From: SIG480 sp045539475 | Lineage (GTDB): Bacteria; Bacillota; Clostridia; Oscillospirales; JAAYXM01 | Assembly: GCA_045539475.1 (NCBI GenBank) | Contig: JAZQFJ010000034.1 | Location: 24,184-88,183 of the forward strand | Length of the DNA stretch: 64,000 nucleotides | Reading direction: 5' to 3' | In this document: positions 1 to 8,351 of the stretch, piece by piece | Layout: every line of letters starts with the position of its first letter | Position numbering within the stretch: position 1 is the first letter of the stretch | Program-made: the position numbers and the translations under genes | Notes under the pieces: generated by a model | Seen by the model: the letters and a program-made list of their open reading frames with translations, nothing else | Database searches by the model: none | Told to the model about the DNA's origin: nothing

Positions 1-1
1 C

Positions 2-49
2 GAAAAGCTTATAGACGAAATGGCAGACCTCATCAATACGTTGAAATAA
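2..49 (+). CDS. C-terminal end of an upstream gene (partial)
   Basis: An open frame entering from the left edge ends at a TAA at 47-49 and encodes about 15 residues ending in DLINTLK. The next gene follows after a 33-base AT-rich gap with its own ribosome binding site, which fits a gene end. The fragment is too short for a functional call, and chance coding is possible. Confidence 0.4.
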   Translation, partial: EKLIDEMADLINTLK

Positions 50-82
50 AAAATTAAAAATAAAAAAGGAGAGACAAAGAAA

Positions 83-2095
83 ATGAAAAAAGCATTATCA
101 TTTATCCTCGCGCTTACCCTCGCATTAACCCTTCTCCCGACGTTTGCAATGGCAGAAACAACGGAGACTATGAACTGGGACGAACCGATTGTGTTTAAAC
201 TGAATGACCCAATAAATGAAGCGGCTACAGATGTGGAAGGTAAAGGAAATTACGACATTACATCAAATGATGATCCGTTTTATGGAAGTAATTGGTTTCT
301 TTGGAATTCTGGTAGCTCGTCTAAAATTTTAAACTCGAAAGCCACTGGTAAGAGCAAAGTTTCGTATCGAGCATCGTACTCGGAGGAAAATAAAAGATAT
401 ACAACAGTTACTGTAGATGACGATGATTTAAACGGTTCGTATCGCACTCTTGCGATCACAGTTAAAGTTCCGGAAAGTGGAATCTATGATATTTCTGCGG
501 ATGTTTACAATTCAGCTCGAGGAAGTTATGTAGAAGCTCGAATTGATGGAACATCGATAGGCACTATAGATTGTTTGTATATAAAAGATACGAATACCGC
601 AGGAGGACCCAATACGAAAGAATTCTCTAAAGGTGTTGCAGTTGCAAAAACTGTTAATTGGATTGATGATTATTCTGATTATATGACTGATGCAAATAAT
701 AAACTTCTGCTTGTTTTCACACAACATGAAAAAGAAGTAGACACCGCCGGCTATGCATCCAACGGATTTTATAACTTCAAATTCACCCCGTCAACTATTG
801 TTGAAAATTCGGTTAAAGTAAATACAGCTGCCGGATACGAAGTCGGCGATACCTTCACACCGTCTGTTACACTTAACATAGAAGGTCTTACAGAAGCAAA
901 AACCTATTCCGATCTTGCTCAGGCAGGCATCGTCCTTGGCGTAAAAGAAGCAAATGCCGGCGTAACGGTTTCGGATAACGTTTATTCTGTAACAAAGTCC
1001 GGGGAAGTAACCTTCACCCCGACTGTAACAGTAAACGGACAGACACACGAAGCAGCACCTGTAACAATTACTGTAGCTTCCAACGAGCCGGATTATACAC
1101 AAGCTCTCACAAATGCATTTGCTCATGAAAGCACAACCTCAAATGCAGTTGCTGTTCCGACTGCGGGCGTAAAGGTAAACACTTATGTTTACACAGTTGA
1201 CGGAACAAAGAAAAATCTTGACAATTCTGAGACGGTACCTGCCGGAATAGCTTGTGAAGTAGATGCGGATACGATAACCGGAATGGACGGATATGAATTC
1301 CTTTACTGGGCGAAGGGTGCAACAATGGAGAAAAAGCAGATTGTATCAGGAAATGCTAAGTATTCATTTATCCCGACCGTTGAAGCAACACATCTTATCG
1401 CAGTATTCGCACCGACAACTGCAGAAGGAACTGCAAAGGCAGAGTTCTACAACGGCAACGGTCAGCTCCTTCCGGATTATACCGTAACAAGTGGCGAGAA
1501 TGTAACAATCCCCGCACTTCCGTCGATGGCAGGTTATGACGATGCAACCCATTGGGAACTTTATGGTGACACAAAAGAATATAAGGAAGGCGACAGTGTT
1601 GCGCTTTCCGGAAGCATGGTTTTCGTTGCTCAGTATGATGAACTTGTAGCTAACATCGCAGTTGATGTAAAAGGCGGTTCTTGCGATAAAACGGCATATA
1701 AATACGGCGATGTTGTGATCTGCACACCGGCTACAGAAGAAAGCTTCATCGGCTGGAAGAAAGACGGCGTTATTGTAAGCATGGATACAGCCTATACCTT
1801 TAATGCATGGGAAACCTGCACGGTTGAAGCAGTATACGGAGCGCATGAATTTGATAGTAAGGCAACAAAGCTTCTTATCGACATTTTCAACGATAAGTTT
1901 ATAATGGCAGAGTTTATCGGTCTTTCAAACTACGGAACCGTAGTAGAAAAAGGCATAAAGATTGGTGATAAGCGCTTTGCAATGCAAAAGCCGGATGCAA
2001 CTCAGTTTACGCTTGAGGCAGCGGATGCAACAGAAGCAGCAACAGCCGTGGCTTATGCAATATTCAATGACGGCACAATGATAACGGATAAATAA
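83..2095 (+). CDS. Secreted multi-domain surface protein with conserved C-terminal module
   Basis: A 670-residue exported protein. An AAAGGAG ribosome binding site lies about 10 bases before the ATG. Residues 1-25 form a Sec signal peptide ending AMA. Residues roughly 30-235 look like a beta-sandwich, carbohydrate-binding-type module (a GIYDISADV strand, a DNNK/LLLVF-like strand). Residues 240-335 resemble an Ig-like domain. From about 370 onward it aligns by eye with the C-terminal half of the protein at 27531-29606: YWAKG/YWALG, FYNGNGQLL/FYNANGQLL, LPSMAGY/LPSMTGY, and TYTFNVWEKCT-type strands resembling InlB B-repeats. Both end with MAEF-GL, VEKGI, KR-AM, QFT and DGT-I-DK. No catalytic motif, SLH domain or LPXTG signal is visible. 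The role is probably structural or glycan-binding; this is inference. Confidence 0.75.
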   Translation: MKKALSFILALTLALTLLPTFAMAETTETMNWDEPIVFKLNDPINEAATDVEGKGNYDITSNDDPFYGSNWFLWNSGSSSKILNSKATGKSKVSYRASYSEENKRYTTVTVDDDDLNGSYRTLAITVKVPESGIYDISADVYNSARGSYVEARIDGTSIGTIDCLYIKDTNTAGGPNTKEFSKGVAVAKTVNWIDDYSDYMTDANNKLLLVFTQHEKEVDTAGYASNGFYNFKFTPSTIVENSVKVNTAAGYEVGDTFTPSVTLNIEGLTEAKTYSDLAQAGIVLGVKEANAGVTVSDNVYSVTKSGEVTFTPTVTVNGQTHEAAPVTITVASNEPDYTQALTNAFAHESTTSNAVAVPTAGVKVNTYVYTVDGTKKNLDNSETVPAGIACEVDADTITGMDGYEFLYWAKGATMEKKQIVSGNAKYSFIPTVEATHLIAVFAPTTAEGTAKAEFYNGNGQLLPDYTVTSGENVTIPALPSMAGYDDATHWELYGDTKEYKEGDSVALSGSMVFVAQYDELVANIAVDVKGGSCDKTAYKYGDVVICTPATEESFIGWKKDGVIVSMDTAYTFNAWETCTVEAVYGAHEFDSKATKLLIDIFNDKFIMAEFIGLSNYGTVVEKGIKIGDKRFAMQKPDATQFTLEAADATEAATAVAYAIFNDGTMITDK

Positions 2096-2458
2096 AGACA
2101 ATACGCAAAAAGCAAAATAACAAACGCAATAGCGGAGAGGCTTTTCCTCTCTGCAATATTTAATCCGTAAACGCCGCGGAATAAAAAAGCCGCCTATAAG
2201 CACAAGCGGTAATGAATTACAGCAAAATCACAGGCAAGACGGCGTGGGCAAAATTTTAATTTTGCCGTTTACGCAAGTCTCTGTGATGAGCGCGATAATT
2301 CATCCGCTGTGCGCCGAGCGGCAAAAGCGTGGGGTTCCAAAGGGGTTCGCAAGAGAACCCCTTTGAGGAACAACGTTGCGGACTTCCGCAAGCGAAGAAA
2401 AGAGCGGTCACATTGATGCGACCGCTTGATCAAGCGAAAATTGGAAAAGAGGTATTTT
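2096..2458. other. 363-base spacer with four inverted repeats, no gene seen
   Basis: No credible gene is present. Hairpins: GCGGAGAGG/CCTCTCTGC (2132-2154); GGCAAAATT/AATTTTGCC (2247-2266); a long stem from GTTCC at 2334 to GGAAC at 2371, whose core CAAAGGGGTTC/GAACCCCTTTG is perfect over about 11 bp; and AGCGGTC/GACCGCT (2403-2426) just upstream of the next gene. The first repeat recurs in near-identical form at 4054-4078 after the following gene. None has a strong T tract, so they may be processing or repeat elements more than classic terminators. Confidence 0.6.
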
Positions 2459-4042
2459 ATGATATCATTTGAAATTCCCGCTTTTGGTGAAAAACAATTT
2501 TTCGACAATCAGATGAACAAGACAGCCAGGGTGGTTCTGATACCCGACTCATCCGAATGTCGTTTTTCAGATTACTGCCAACTGCTCCGACAAGCAGGTT
2601 TCCGGCAAACCGAGCTTGTGTCTCTTACCCATCGTCGGTTTGCTGCCTTCCAAAAGGACAACACCGGTGTGTTTGTAAACTTCTTCGCCAACACATCAGA
2701 GCTGCAAATCGTTGTGGAAGAAAACTGCGCTTATTTTTCTTATACAGACACTTGTATGCCGGAAACCGTACAGCCTGAGCTTATCCAGGTAAAGCCCGCT
2801 TACTACGGTCTTAGCGATGTGGTACGGCTATCTGACGGACGGCAGATCATCATTGATATCGGCGATGCTCAGGAGGAGAGTGCCGATAATCTGTTCAACA
2901 GACTGAAGGCAGAGTCTCCATTTGAGAAGCCTGTCATCGCCGCGTGGATATTCACTCATGCCCACTGTGACCATTACTTTGGTTTCTTTCCCTTTATGGA
3001 CAAGTATGGTGATGAGGTAATCATCGAAAAGTTTTTCTTTAACTTCCCTGATGCGGACGATAAGGAACATTATCCTGCCCTGACCGATCTCCGAAAAGCC
3101 ATCAATAAATGGATGAACACAGAAGGTGTGACGGTCGACGAAGTGCTGAAAATGTTCCTGCAGCGCGTTGAAGATATGGGTGTTCCTGTATATATGCCCC
3201 ATACCGGTCAAAGCTACCGCATCGGTGATGCAAACCTTTTATTCCTCGCCTCCATGGATGACACTATCCACTGCTCTCAGAACATCAACCATACCTGTCT
3301 GATGTTTATGATGGATTTGTGCGGTCAAAGGATTTTCTTCACTGCTGACGGCTCTTTCAGCGATGCCCGCTTGCCGGAGCGTTATGGCAACGAATTGAAA
3401 GCCGATATTATGCAGGTGCCGCACCATGGCTTTGGCTCGGGTGATGACGATGTACAGATTCAGGGCTTTCGGCTGGTAGCACCCCGGACTTGCCTGCTGC
3501 CGGTAGAATTCCAGATAGCTTACACCTCTTTTACCACCTATCGCCCCGGCACCAACTATCTTATGACACGGCTTAATATCGATGAGCTTCTCACCGGCGA
3601 AAAAGATCATGTTCTGCCACTTCCGTATACTCCCGACCCCGCTGAAGCCTTTACCTACCGTCAGCGTTATCTTGAGGGACGCGATAACAGTGGCGCGCGT
3701 ACCTGGATTTTCAGCGATCTGAATACAGGCAGAAAAGAGGATTTTATCTTCTCGGTATTCAATGGCAGTTTCTACAACGCTGATGTTCAGGTAGAACTGT
3801 ACTTTGAGAATATGCAGAAGAAAAAGGTGAGAATCCAAAATCAGTGTCTGCGTCTTGGTGTGTTCCGGCTTAACTGTCTGCTTCACCCGGATGAGGATCA
3901 GTCTGCGTTTGATGAGCCGGATTTCCTTGAGAAACTGGATATTCCGGAGAATACCTATTTTACGGTACGATTCATCAGCAATATTCCCATCGTGGTGTCT
4001 CATCGGGATCACGCTCCTGCTTATCGTTCCGGTGTTGTATAA
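2459..4042 (+). CDS. Metallo-beta-lactamase-fold hydrolase
   Basis: A protein of about 527 residues with an MBL-fold domain in the middle. Seen in the sequence: the HAHCDH zinc-binding motif in the context WIFTHAHCDHYFGF, preceded by IIDIGDA; a later strand with FTADGS; and VPHHGFGSGD, the distal histidine region typical of ComEC/Rec2-like or similar MBL proteins. The N-terminal ~125 residues and the C-terminal ~110 residues are not recognised. The frame extends upstream to a TTG at 2426, but the ATG at 2459 has GGAAAAGAGG 6 bases before it and is preferred. There is no signal peptide, so it is probably cytoplasmic. The substrate is unknown. It stands alone, with a hairpin after it, facing the minus-strand yfcE cluster. 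Confidence 0.75.
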   Translation: MISFEIPAFGEKQFFDNQMNKTARVVLIPDSSECRFSDYCQLLRQAGFRQTELVSLTHRRFAAFQKDNTGVFVNFFANTSELQIVVEENCAYFSYTDTCMPETVQPELIQVKPAYYGLSDVVRLSDGRQIIIDIGDAQEESADNLFNRLKAESPFEKPVIAAWIFTHAHCDHYFGFFPFMDKYGDEVIIEKFFFNFPDADDKEHYPALTDLRKAINKWMNTEGVTVDEVLKMFLQRVEDMGVPVYMPHTGQSYRIGDANLLFLASMDDTIHCSQNINHTCLMFMMDLCGQRIFFTADGSFSDARLPERYGNELKADIMQVPHHGFGSGDDDVQIQGFRLVAPRTCLLPVEFQIAYTSFTTYRPGTNYLMTRLNIDELLTGEKDHVLPLPYTPDPAEAFTYRQRYLEGRDNSGARTWIFSDLNTGRKEDFIFSVFNGSFYNADVQVELYFENMQKKKVRIQNQCLRLGVFRLNCLLHPDEDQSAFDEPDFLEKLDIPENTYFTVRFISNIPIVVSHRDHAPAYRSGVV

Positions 4043-4053
4043 TGTAGCAAAAC

Positions 4054-4078
4054 AGCGGAGAGGAAAACCCTCTCCGCT
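4054..4078. terminator. Hairpin between convergent genes
   Basis: Perfect 10-bp stem AGCGGAGAGG / CCTCTCCGCT with a short A-rich loop, located between the convergent MBL gene and yfcE-like gene. It can act for both strands. It is nearly the same sequence as the hairpin at 2132-2154. Confidence 0.6.
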
Positions 4079-4092
4079 ATATTCATGCTCTT

Positions 4093-4638
4093 TTACAGCG
4101 TATACGTCATATATACCTTGCCGTCAAGGTTTTTCCATTCAAGAACGTTTCCGTCAAGCGTCATATAGCTGTGCTCGGAGCCGTCCTTCGGGATAGATAC
4201 GGAACCGGGGTTGCAGTAGAGCAGTCCGTCTCCGAACTTTTCGCATTTAGGAATATGCGTGTGTCCGTGCAGAAGTACATCTCCGCGCTTCATAGGCGGA
4301 ATGTTTGATGTGTTGAATTTGTGGCCGTGCGTTGCATAAATCATTCGCTCACCCACTGTAAGAATTGCATAATCCGCCATTATCGGGAAATCAAGAACCA
4401 TCTGGTCAACCTCGGTATCGCAATTTCCGCGCACGCAGAGGAGACGATCCTTCATGGCGTTCAGCATAGCGATAACTTCTTTAGGATTATATTCTCCCGG
4501 AAGATTATTTCTCGGTCCGTGATAAAGAATATCACCGAGAATGAGCATCCTCTCGGCACCCTCACGGTTATAAGCATCAAGAAGCTTTTTGCAAAACTCA
4601 GCAGAGCCGTGAATGTCGGATGCAATTATCCATTTCAT
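4093..4638 (-). CDS. YfcE/MJ0936-type phosphodiesterase
   Basis: A 181-residue calcineurin-like metallophosphoesterase of the YfcE family, which usually runs 160-185 residues. All metal-binding blocks are visible: D8-x-H10 (SDIHG), LILGD (35-36), RGNCD (about 70-75), THGH, and the C-terminal LLHGHTHIP. In vitro, family members hydrolyse model phosphodiesters and their physiological substrate is generally unknown. Its start overlaps the stop of the upstream endonuclease IV gene by 4 bases (ATGA type), so the two are translationally coupled. Confidence 0.9.
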   Translation of the reverse strand: MKWIIASDIHGSAEFCKKLLDAYNREGAERMLILGDILYHGPRNNLPGEYNPKEVIAMLNAMKDRLLCVRGNCDTEVDQMVLDFPIMADYAILTVGERMIYATHGHKFNTSNIPPMKRGDVLLHGHTHIPKCEKFGDGLLYCNPGSVSIPKDGSEHSYMTLDGNVLEWKNLDGKVYMTYTL

Positions 4639-5486
4639 AAACTTTCGTCCTCCTGATTTTTATAAAGGCTTTTAAGAAGCGCAATCTCCGCCTGATAACC
4701 GTCAAGCTCATTGGGAGTTTCAAGGAAAAAGGGGAGAGTGCGAAGCTTTGGGTGATTTATAACCGCGCGGAAGGTTTCCGTTCCCAGAAAGCCTTCGCCG
4801 ATTTTTGCGTGGCGGTCCTTGTGGCTTTCATATCCGTGCAGACTGTCGTTCAAATGAACGGCATAAAGCTTGTCGATACCGATGACCCGGTCAAACTCAT
4901 CAAGAACAGCGTCAAGGCTTTCTTTGATATCATAACCGCCGTCAAAAATATGGCAGGTGTCCATGCAAACGCCGAGCTTGCCGGGATTTTTAGCTCGCGA
5001 AATTATTTCGGCTATTTCCTCGAACTTCCCGCCGACCTCGCTGCCTTTTCCCGCCATTGTTTCAAGAAGAACCGTTGTGCTTTGAGAAGGCGTGATTATT
5101 TCGTCCAGAAGTGATACGATAAGCTCAATTCCGCGCGGGGTTCCCTGACCGACGTGAGAGCCGGGGTGAAAGTTATACATGCTTCCGGGCGTATGCTCAA
5201 GGCGCTCCATATCATCGCGCATTGTCATAAGAGCAAATTCGCGGATTCTCTCGTCCTTTGCCGCTGCATTGAGAGTGTAGGGCGCGTGTGCCAGAATATG
5301 CGAAATGTCGTTTTCTTTTGAATACTCAAGAAACGCCGCAATATCCTCGGGATCAATGGGCTTTGCAGCACCGCCGCGCGGGTTTCTCGTGAAAAACTGA
5401 AACGTGTTTGCGCCTATTGATTTTGCAGTTTTCGCCATTGCAAGATAGCCCTTGGAAGATGAAAGATGGCAGCCTATTCTTAACAT
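4635..5486 (-). CDS. nfo: Endonuclease IV (AP endonuclease)
   Basis: A 283-residue protein of full family length. It cleaves 5' to abasic sites in base excision repair using three zinc ions. Visible motifs: GCHLSSSKG at the N-terminus, FFTRNPRGG, NFHPGSHVG, LLETMAGKG, GVCMDTCHIFDGGYD, VHLNDSLHGYESHKDRHAKIG and FFLETP, which carry the conserved His, Asp and Glu zinc ligands. It follows the lipoprotein gene by 18 bases and overlaps the yfcE-like gene, so it sits in the middle of a minus-strand cluster. Confidence 0.95.
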   Translation of the reverse strand: MLRIGCHLSSSKGYLAMAKTAKSIGANTFQFFTRNPRGGAAKPIDPEDIAAFLEYSKENDISHILAHAPYTLNAAAKDERIREFALMTMRDDMERLEHTPGSMYNFHPGSHVGQGTPRGIELIVSLLDEIITPSQSTTVLLETMAGKGSEVGGKFEEIAEIISRAKNPGKLGVCMDTCHIFDGGYDIKESLDAVLDEFDRVIGIDKLYAVHLNDSLHGYESHKDRHAKIGEGFLGTETFRAVINHPKLRTLPFFLETPNELDGYQAEIALLKSLYKNQEDESL

Positions 5487-5504
5487 AACTGTAAACCTCC
5501 GACT

Positions 5505-6329
5505 TTATGACAACGGTATGGCGTAGTTAGAACCGTCTTTGGCAATATAGAGGATATTGTTCGCTAAGAGGAAAGTATATTCTGCACCCTCAGTGGTGAA
5601 CGAGTTTGTCACAAGAGTGTCATCGTAGTATATGTCATTTTCGGGGAAATCAATCTCGGCCTCGCGCTGCTTGGGAATATATCCGAAGCGGCCTTCCTGA
5701 ATATCCTGAACAAGAATGTGGTATTCACCGTCCGGAACCCACACCTGAACGGCATAACCGCCGGTGATTCGGCGCGATGCAAGCATCATATTAGGCTCGC
5801 TGTTTATCGAAAGAGTGAAACGGTATGAGTCAGACTGTGAACCGTACATTACTGTGTATTCGTATTCGTTAACGGCTCCGTTTTCCTCTTTGTTTGCTGT
5901 TATTTTCCAAGTGTTCTCAAGGTCAAGCGGTGAGATTTCAATGTTCTTAAATCCGGCCTCGCGCATAAGCTTTTTGGCTGTTATGCTCGGCTCCATTTCC
6001 ATAACATAGGATGCTGCAAGGAATTCTTCGCTGCCGAGTGCGTATTTGCTTGCGGCAATCGGAACCCATGCGGAATCTTCCGAAAAGCCGACAACTGCAG
6101 AATACATATCATCGCATACGGAAATACGGAGTGTATTCATCTGATTGAAAGAGTCCGCGAGAGATAACTGGCTGTCGTACATAAATTCGCCTTCCGATGC
6201 AATCGGAGTGGGGGTAACGTCAACCGATGATGGGGCGACTCCCGATAGAGCCTCAGGTTCACTTGTGCAGGAGCAAAGCGTGAAAATTATGCAGACAAGG
6301 CAGAGTGTAGCAGTAATTCTGAACTTCAT
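5505..6329 (-). CDS. Putative lipoprotein of unknown function
   Basis: A 274-residue protein with a lipoprotein signal peptide: MKFR, a hydrophobic stretch, then a lipobox-like LCSC near residues 18-21, followed by a Ser/Pro/Thr-rich linker up to about 45. The rest reads as a mixed beta domain (TLRISVCDD, YSAVVGFS, WVPIAAS, VQVWVPDG) with no motif I recognise. It is probably anchored to the outer face of the membrane. It is 18 bases upstream of nfo on the same strand and may be co-transcribed with it. Confidence 0.7.
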   Translation of the reverse strand: MKFRITATLCLVCIIFTLCSCTSEPEALSGVAPSSVDVTPTPIASEGEFMYDSQLSLADSFNQMNTLRISVCDDMYSAVVGFSEDSAWVPIAASKYALGSEEFLAASYVMEMEPSITAKKLMREAGFKNIEISPLDLENTWKITANKEENGAVNEYEYTVMYGSQSDSYRFTLSINSEPNMMLASRRITGGYAVQVWVPDGEYHILVQDIQEGRFGYIPKQREAEIDFPENDIYYDDTLVTNSFTTEGAEYTFLLANNILYIAKDGSNYAIPLS

Positions 6330-6358
6330 TGGTATATTCCTCCGTGTTTATTATAGAT

Positions 6359-7300
6359 TTATAAAATGCCGAGCGTTTTTGTTACAAACGCGAGCATAGT
6401 TATCGAAATTGCAGAGAATAGGGTGGTGAAAACAACCAGCTGACACGCAAGGTCGTAATCTCCGTTCATTTTATATGTCATGGCAGTGCTTGAAACAGCA
6501 ACCGGAGTGCCGAATGTGCTTATAATAAGCGCAATGTGGATTCCGCGGAACCCTAAGAGGTATGCGGCAAATATTGCAAGCGCCGGAATTGCGATACAAC
6601 GCACAAGACCTGTGGAGAGTACATATTTCAAGTTTGAAACAAAGCTTTTAAACTTGAAATCGCCACCGAGAACAAGAAGCGCAAACGGGGTTGCCACGCT
6701 TTTCAAATCCCGAACCGGCTTCAGGACAATTTCGGGGAGAGGGATTTTGAATAATGAAAAGACAAGCCCGAGAACACACCCGATAATGAGGGGGTTTTTC
6801 AATATCTTTTTTATAATCTGAGCAGGCGAGTCAACCTTATCGTTGCTGTATACGCTGAGAACAACCGTTGCGAGTACGTTAAAAGCGGGAATAAGAAAAG
6901 CGAGAAAAACAGAAGCGGTCTGAGCACCTGCATCTCCTGCAAGCGCCTGACAAAGCGGAAGACCGAGCAGAGCGAAATTTCCTCGGAAAAGAGCCTGGAT
7001 TATAACTCCCTGGCGCGCTCTGTCATGGGTGAGAACAGGAACGACAACGAATGCAATTCCAACAACAATAGCAACCGCCGCAAGAACAAACGCAAGAAGC
7101 TTCGCATCGAAAACGGAGCGGAAATCCGACGTATATATATTGTAGAAAAGCATCGTCGGGATAAGAACGTTGAACGAAATTCCGTTGGCGGTTTTTAAAA
7201 ATTCACCGTTCCAGACCTTCAGGCGAGTGAGAAACCATCCCAAAGTAATGAGAATAAAAAGAGGAAGAACCGCGTTTACCGAAAAAAGAAAATTTTGCAA
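6359..7300 (-). CDS. AEC-family (auxin efflux carrier-like) permease
   Basis: An integral membrane protein of about 313 residues with ten or so hydrophobic helices. Features of the AEC family: N-terminal VLPLFILITLGWFLTR, the half-helix NGISFNVLIPTMLF, a conserved RGNFALLGLPL, and SSTAMTYKMNGDYDLA near the end. Bacterial members export or import small organic acids such as malate; the substrate here cannot be told. The frame reads through to an ATG at 7342, but a TTG at 7300 with AGGGGA 6 bases before it begins at the natural family start and is preferred. Confidence 0.85.
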   Translation of the reverse strand: MQNFLFSVNAVLPLFILITLGWFLTRLKVWNGEFLKTANGISFNVLIPTMLFYNIYTSDFRSVFDAKLLAFVLAAVAIVVGIAFVVVPVLTHDRARQGVIIQALFRGNFALLGLPLCQALAGDAGAQTASVFLAFLIPAFNVLATVVLSVYSNDKVDSPAQIIKKILKNPLIIGCVLGLVFSLFKIPLPEIVLKPVRDLKSVATPFALLVLGGDFKFKSFVSNLKYVLSTGLVRCIAIPALAIFAAYLLGFRGIHIALIISTFGTPVAVSSTAMTYKMNGDYDLACQLVVFTTLFSAISITMLAFVTKTLGIL

Positions 7301-7449
7301 GAAAAATCCCCTCGCTTGTTTTAAATTTGCACATAAAAACACTTATATATTATAACGTCAAATGTCGATAAATGCAACAGGATTTATTATTAATTTTTTA
7401 TGTATAAAACAAGAAAAAGCAAGGATTGACAAAATATGCAATAACAGAG

Positions 7450-8244
7450 CTATAATGATATAGTTCGTTTGTATTCATATGGCGTTTTTCCGGTTTCGCG
7501 TTTGAAAATGCGTGCAAAATTCTGTGGGTCAAGCCCAACGTATTCTGCGGCGAGCGAAATGGGGATATCCTCGCTTTTTATCAGCGCACAGAAACGCTGT
7601 ATCCGAAGCTTTGTCAGATATGAATGGGGAGTGAGCCCCGTGGTGTTTTTAAACAGGGTGGAAAAATAGCTCCGTTCAAGACCGACAGAATCGGCAAGGC
7701 TCTGCACGTTGAGAGCGGTGTTATAGTGTGTTTCCATAATGCCTATTGCACGCCGTATCGGAACGTGTGTGTCGCTTTTTTGTACATGCCGCAAAAGCTC
7801 GCCCAGCATGGTGTAGATAAATGCTGTGCGGCGGAACTCACTGCCCGTGTCTGTTTCGTTGCGCATTTTATACAGTGCTTCTAAACAGCTTAAAAGTACG
7901 GGAAATAAATCTTTCGGTACAAACGGGTTGGAAGCGGATATCCCGCAGCTTGTCAGAACTTCGCCGATGCAAAGTCCGTCAAGCGCACACCAATATCCGC
8001 GTCTCGGATTTGTTGTTGACGCGGTGTGCGTTACGGTATCACCCGGAAGAAGAATATAGAAATCACCCGGAGAAACGGGAAACTCTATGCCGTTTATTAT
8101 AACAGAGCCGTATCCGGAGCTGCAACACTCAAAAATATATACCGAACGGATAACAGGACCGAAGGTTGCGCCGGGAGCAAGGTTTTCATCTGAGTCAACC
8201 CGCAGAAGAAGAGGCGCGGCTTCGGAAAGAAAGTTATTGTTCAT
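7450..8244 (-). CDS. AraC-family transcriptional regulator
   Basis: A protein of about 264 residues. The N-terminal part is a cupin-like sensor (VYIFECCSSGYGSVIINGIEFPVSPGDFYILLPGD), which suggests sugar sensing. The C-terminal ~100 residues hold two helix-turn-helix units (NVQSLADSVGLERSYFSTLFKNTTG and ISLAAEYVGLDPQNFARIFKRETGKTP-Y), the standard AraC signature. The ATG at 8244 has GGAGG about 6 bases before it, so the longer frame from 8316 is not used. It is divergent from the Gfo/Idh gene at 8352, and three direct repeats lie between them, so it probably activates that gene in response to a sugar or polyol. Confidence 0.9.
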   Translation of the reverse strand: MNNNFLSEAAPLLLRVDSDENLAPGATFGPVIRSVYIFECCSSGYGSVIINGIEFPVSPGDFYILLPGDTVTHTASTTNPRRGYWCALDGLCIGEVLTSCGISASNPFVPKDLFPVLLSCLEALYKMRNETDTGSEFRRTAFIYTMLGELLRHVQKSDTHVPIRRAIGIMETHYNTALNVQSLADSVGLERSYFSTLFKNTTGLTPHSYLTKLRIQRFCALIKSEDIPISLAAEYVGLDPQNFARIFKRETGKTPYEYKRTISL

Positions 8245-8253
8245 TTTATTCCT

Positions 8254-8308
8254 CCAACAAAATGAAGATTTTTCCCAACAAAATGAGCTTGTTATATTAA
8301 CAAATTGA
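8254..8308. promoter_or_regulatory. Three phased direct repeats, probable AraC operator
   Basis: CCAACAAAATGA occurs exactly twice, at 8254-8265 and 8275-8286, 21 bases apart. A third copy with one mismatch, AACAAATTGA, lies at 8299-8308, 22 bases further on. Spacing of two helical turns on one face of DNA is the known arrangement of AraC half sites. The second copy ends 2 bases before the -35 box of the downstream gene, the usual activator position. The first copy covers the ribosome binding site region of the araC-like gene, allowing feedback control. Confidence 0.7.
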
Positions 8309-8317
8309 TGATACAAT
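8289..8317 (+). promoter_or_regulatory. Promoter of the Gfo/Idh gene
   Basis: TTGTTA (8289-8294), a 17-base spacer, then TACAAT (8312-8317), 34 bases before the ATG at 8352. The third direct repeat lies inside the spacer. Confidence 0.6.
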
Positions 8318-8351
8318 CATATCACATTTTGAAAAGAAAGGGAAGAAGAAA

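Noticed and set aside
3239..4012. 257-codon minus-strand frame opposite the MBL gene
   Set aside because: It has no ribosome binding site or family motif, and the plus-strand frame carries the zinc-binding motifs.
7426..7456. TTGACA and TATAAT on the plus strand, pointing into the 3' end of the araC-like gene
   Set aside because: The spacer is 19 bases and no gene follows. It could drive an antisense RNA, but nothing else supports that.
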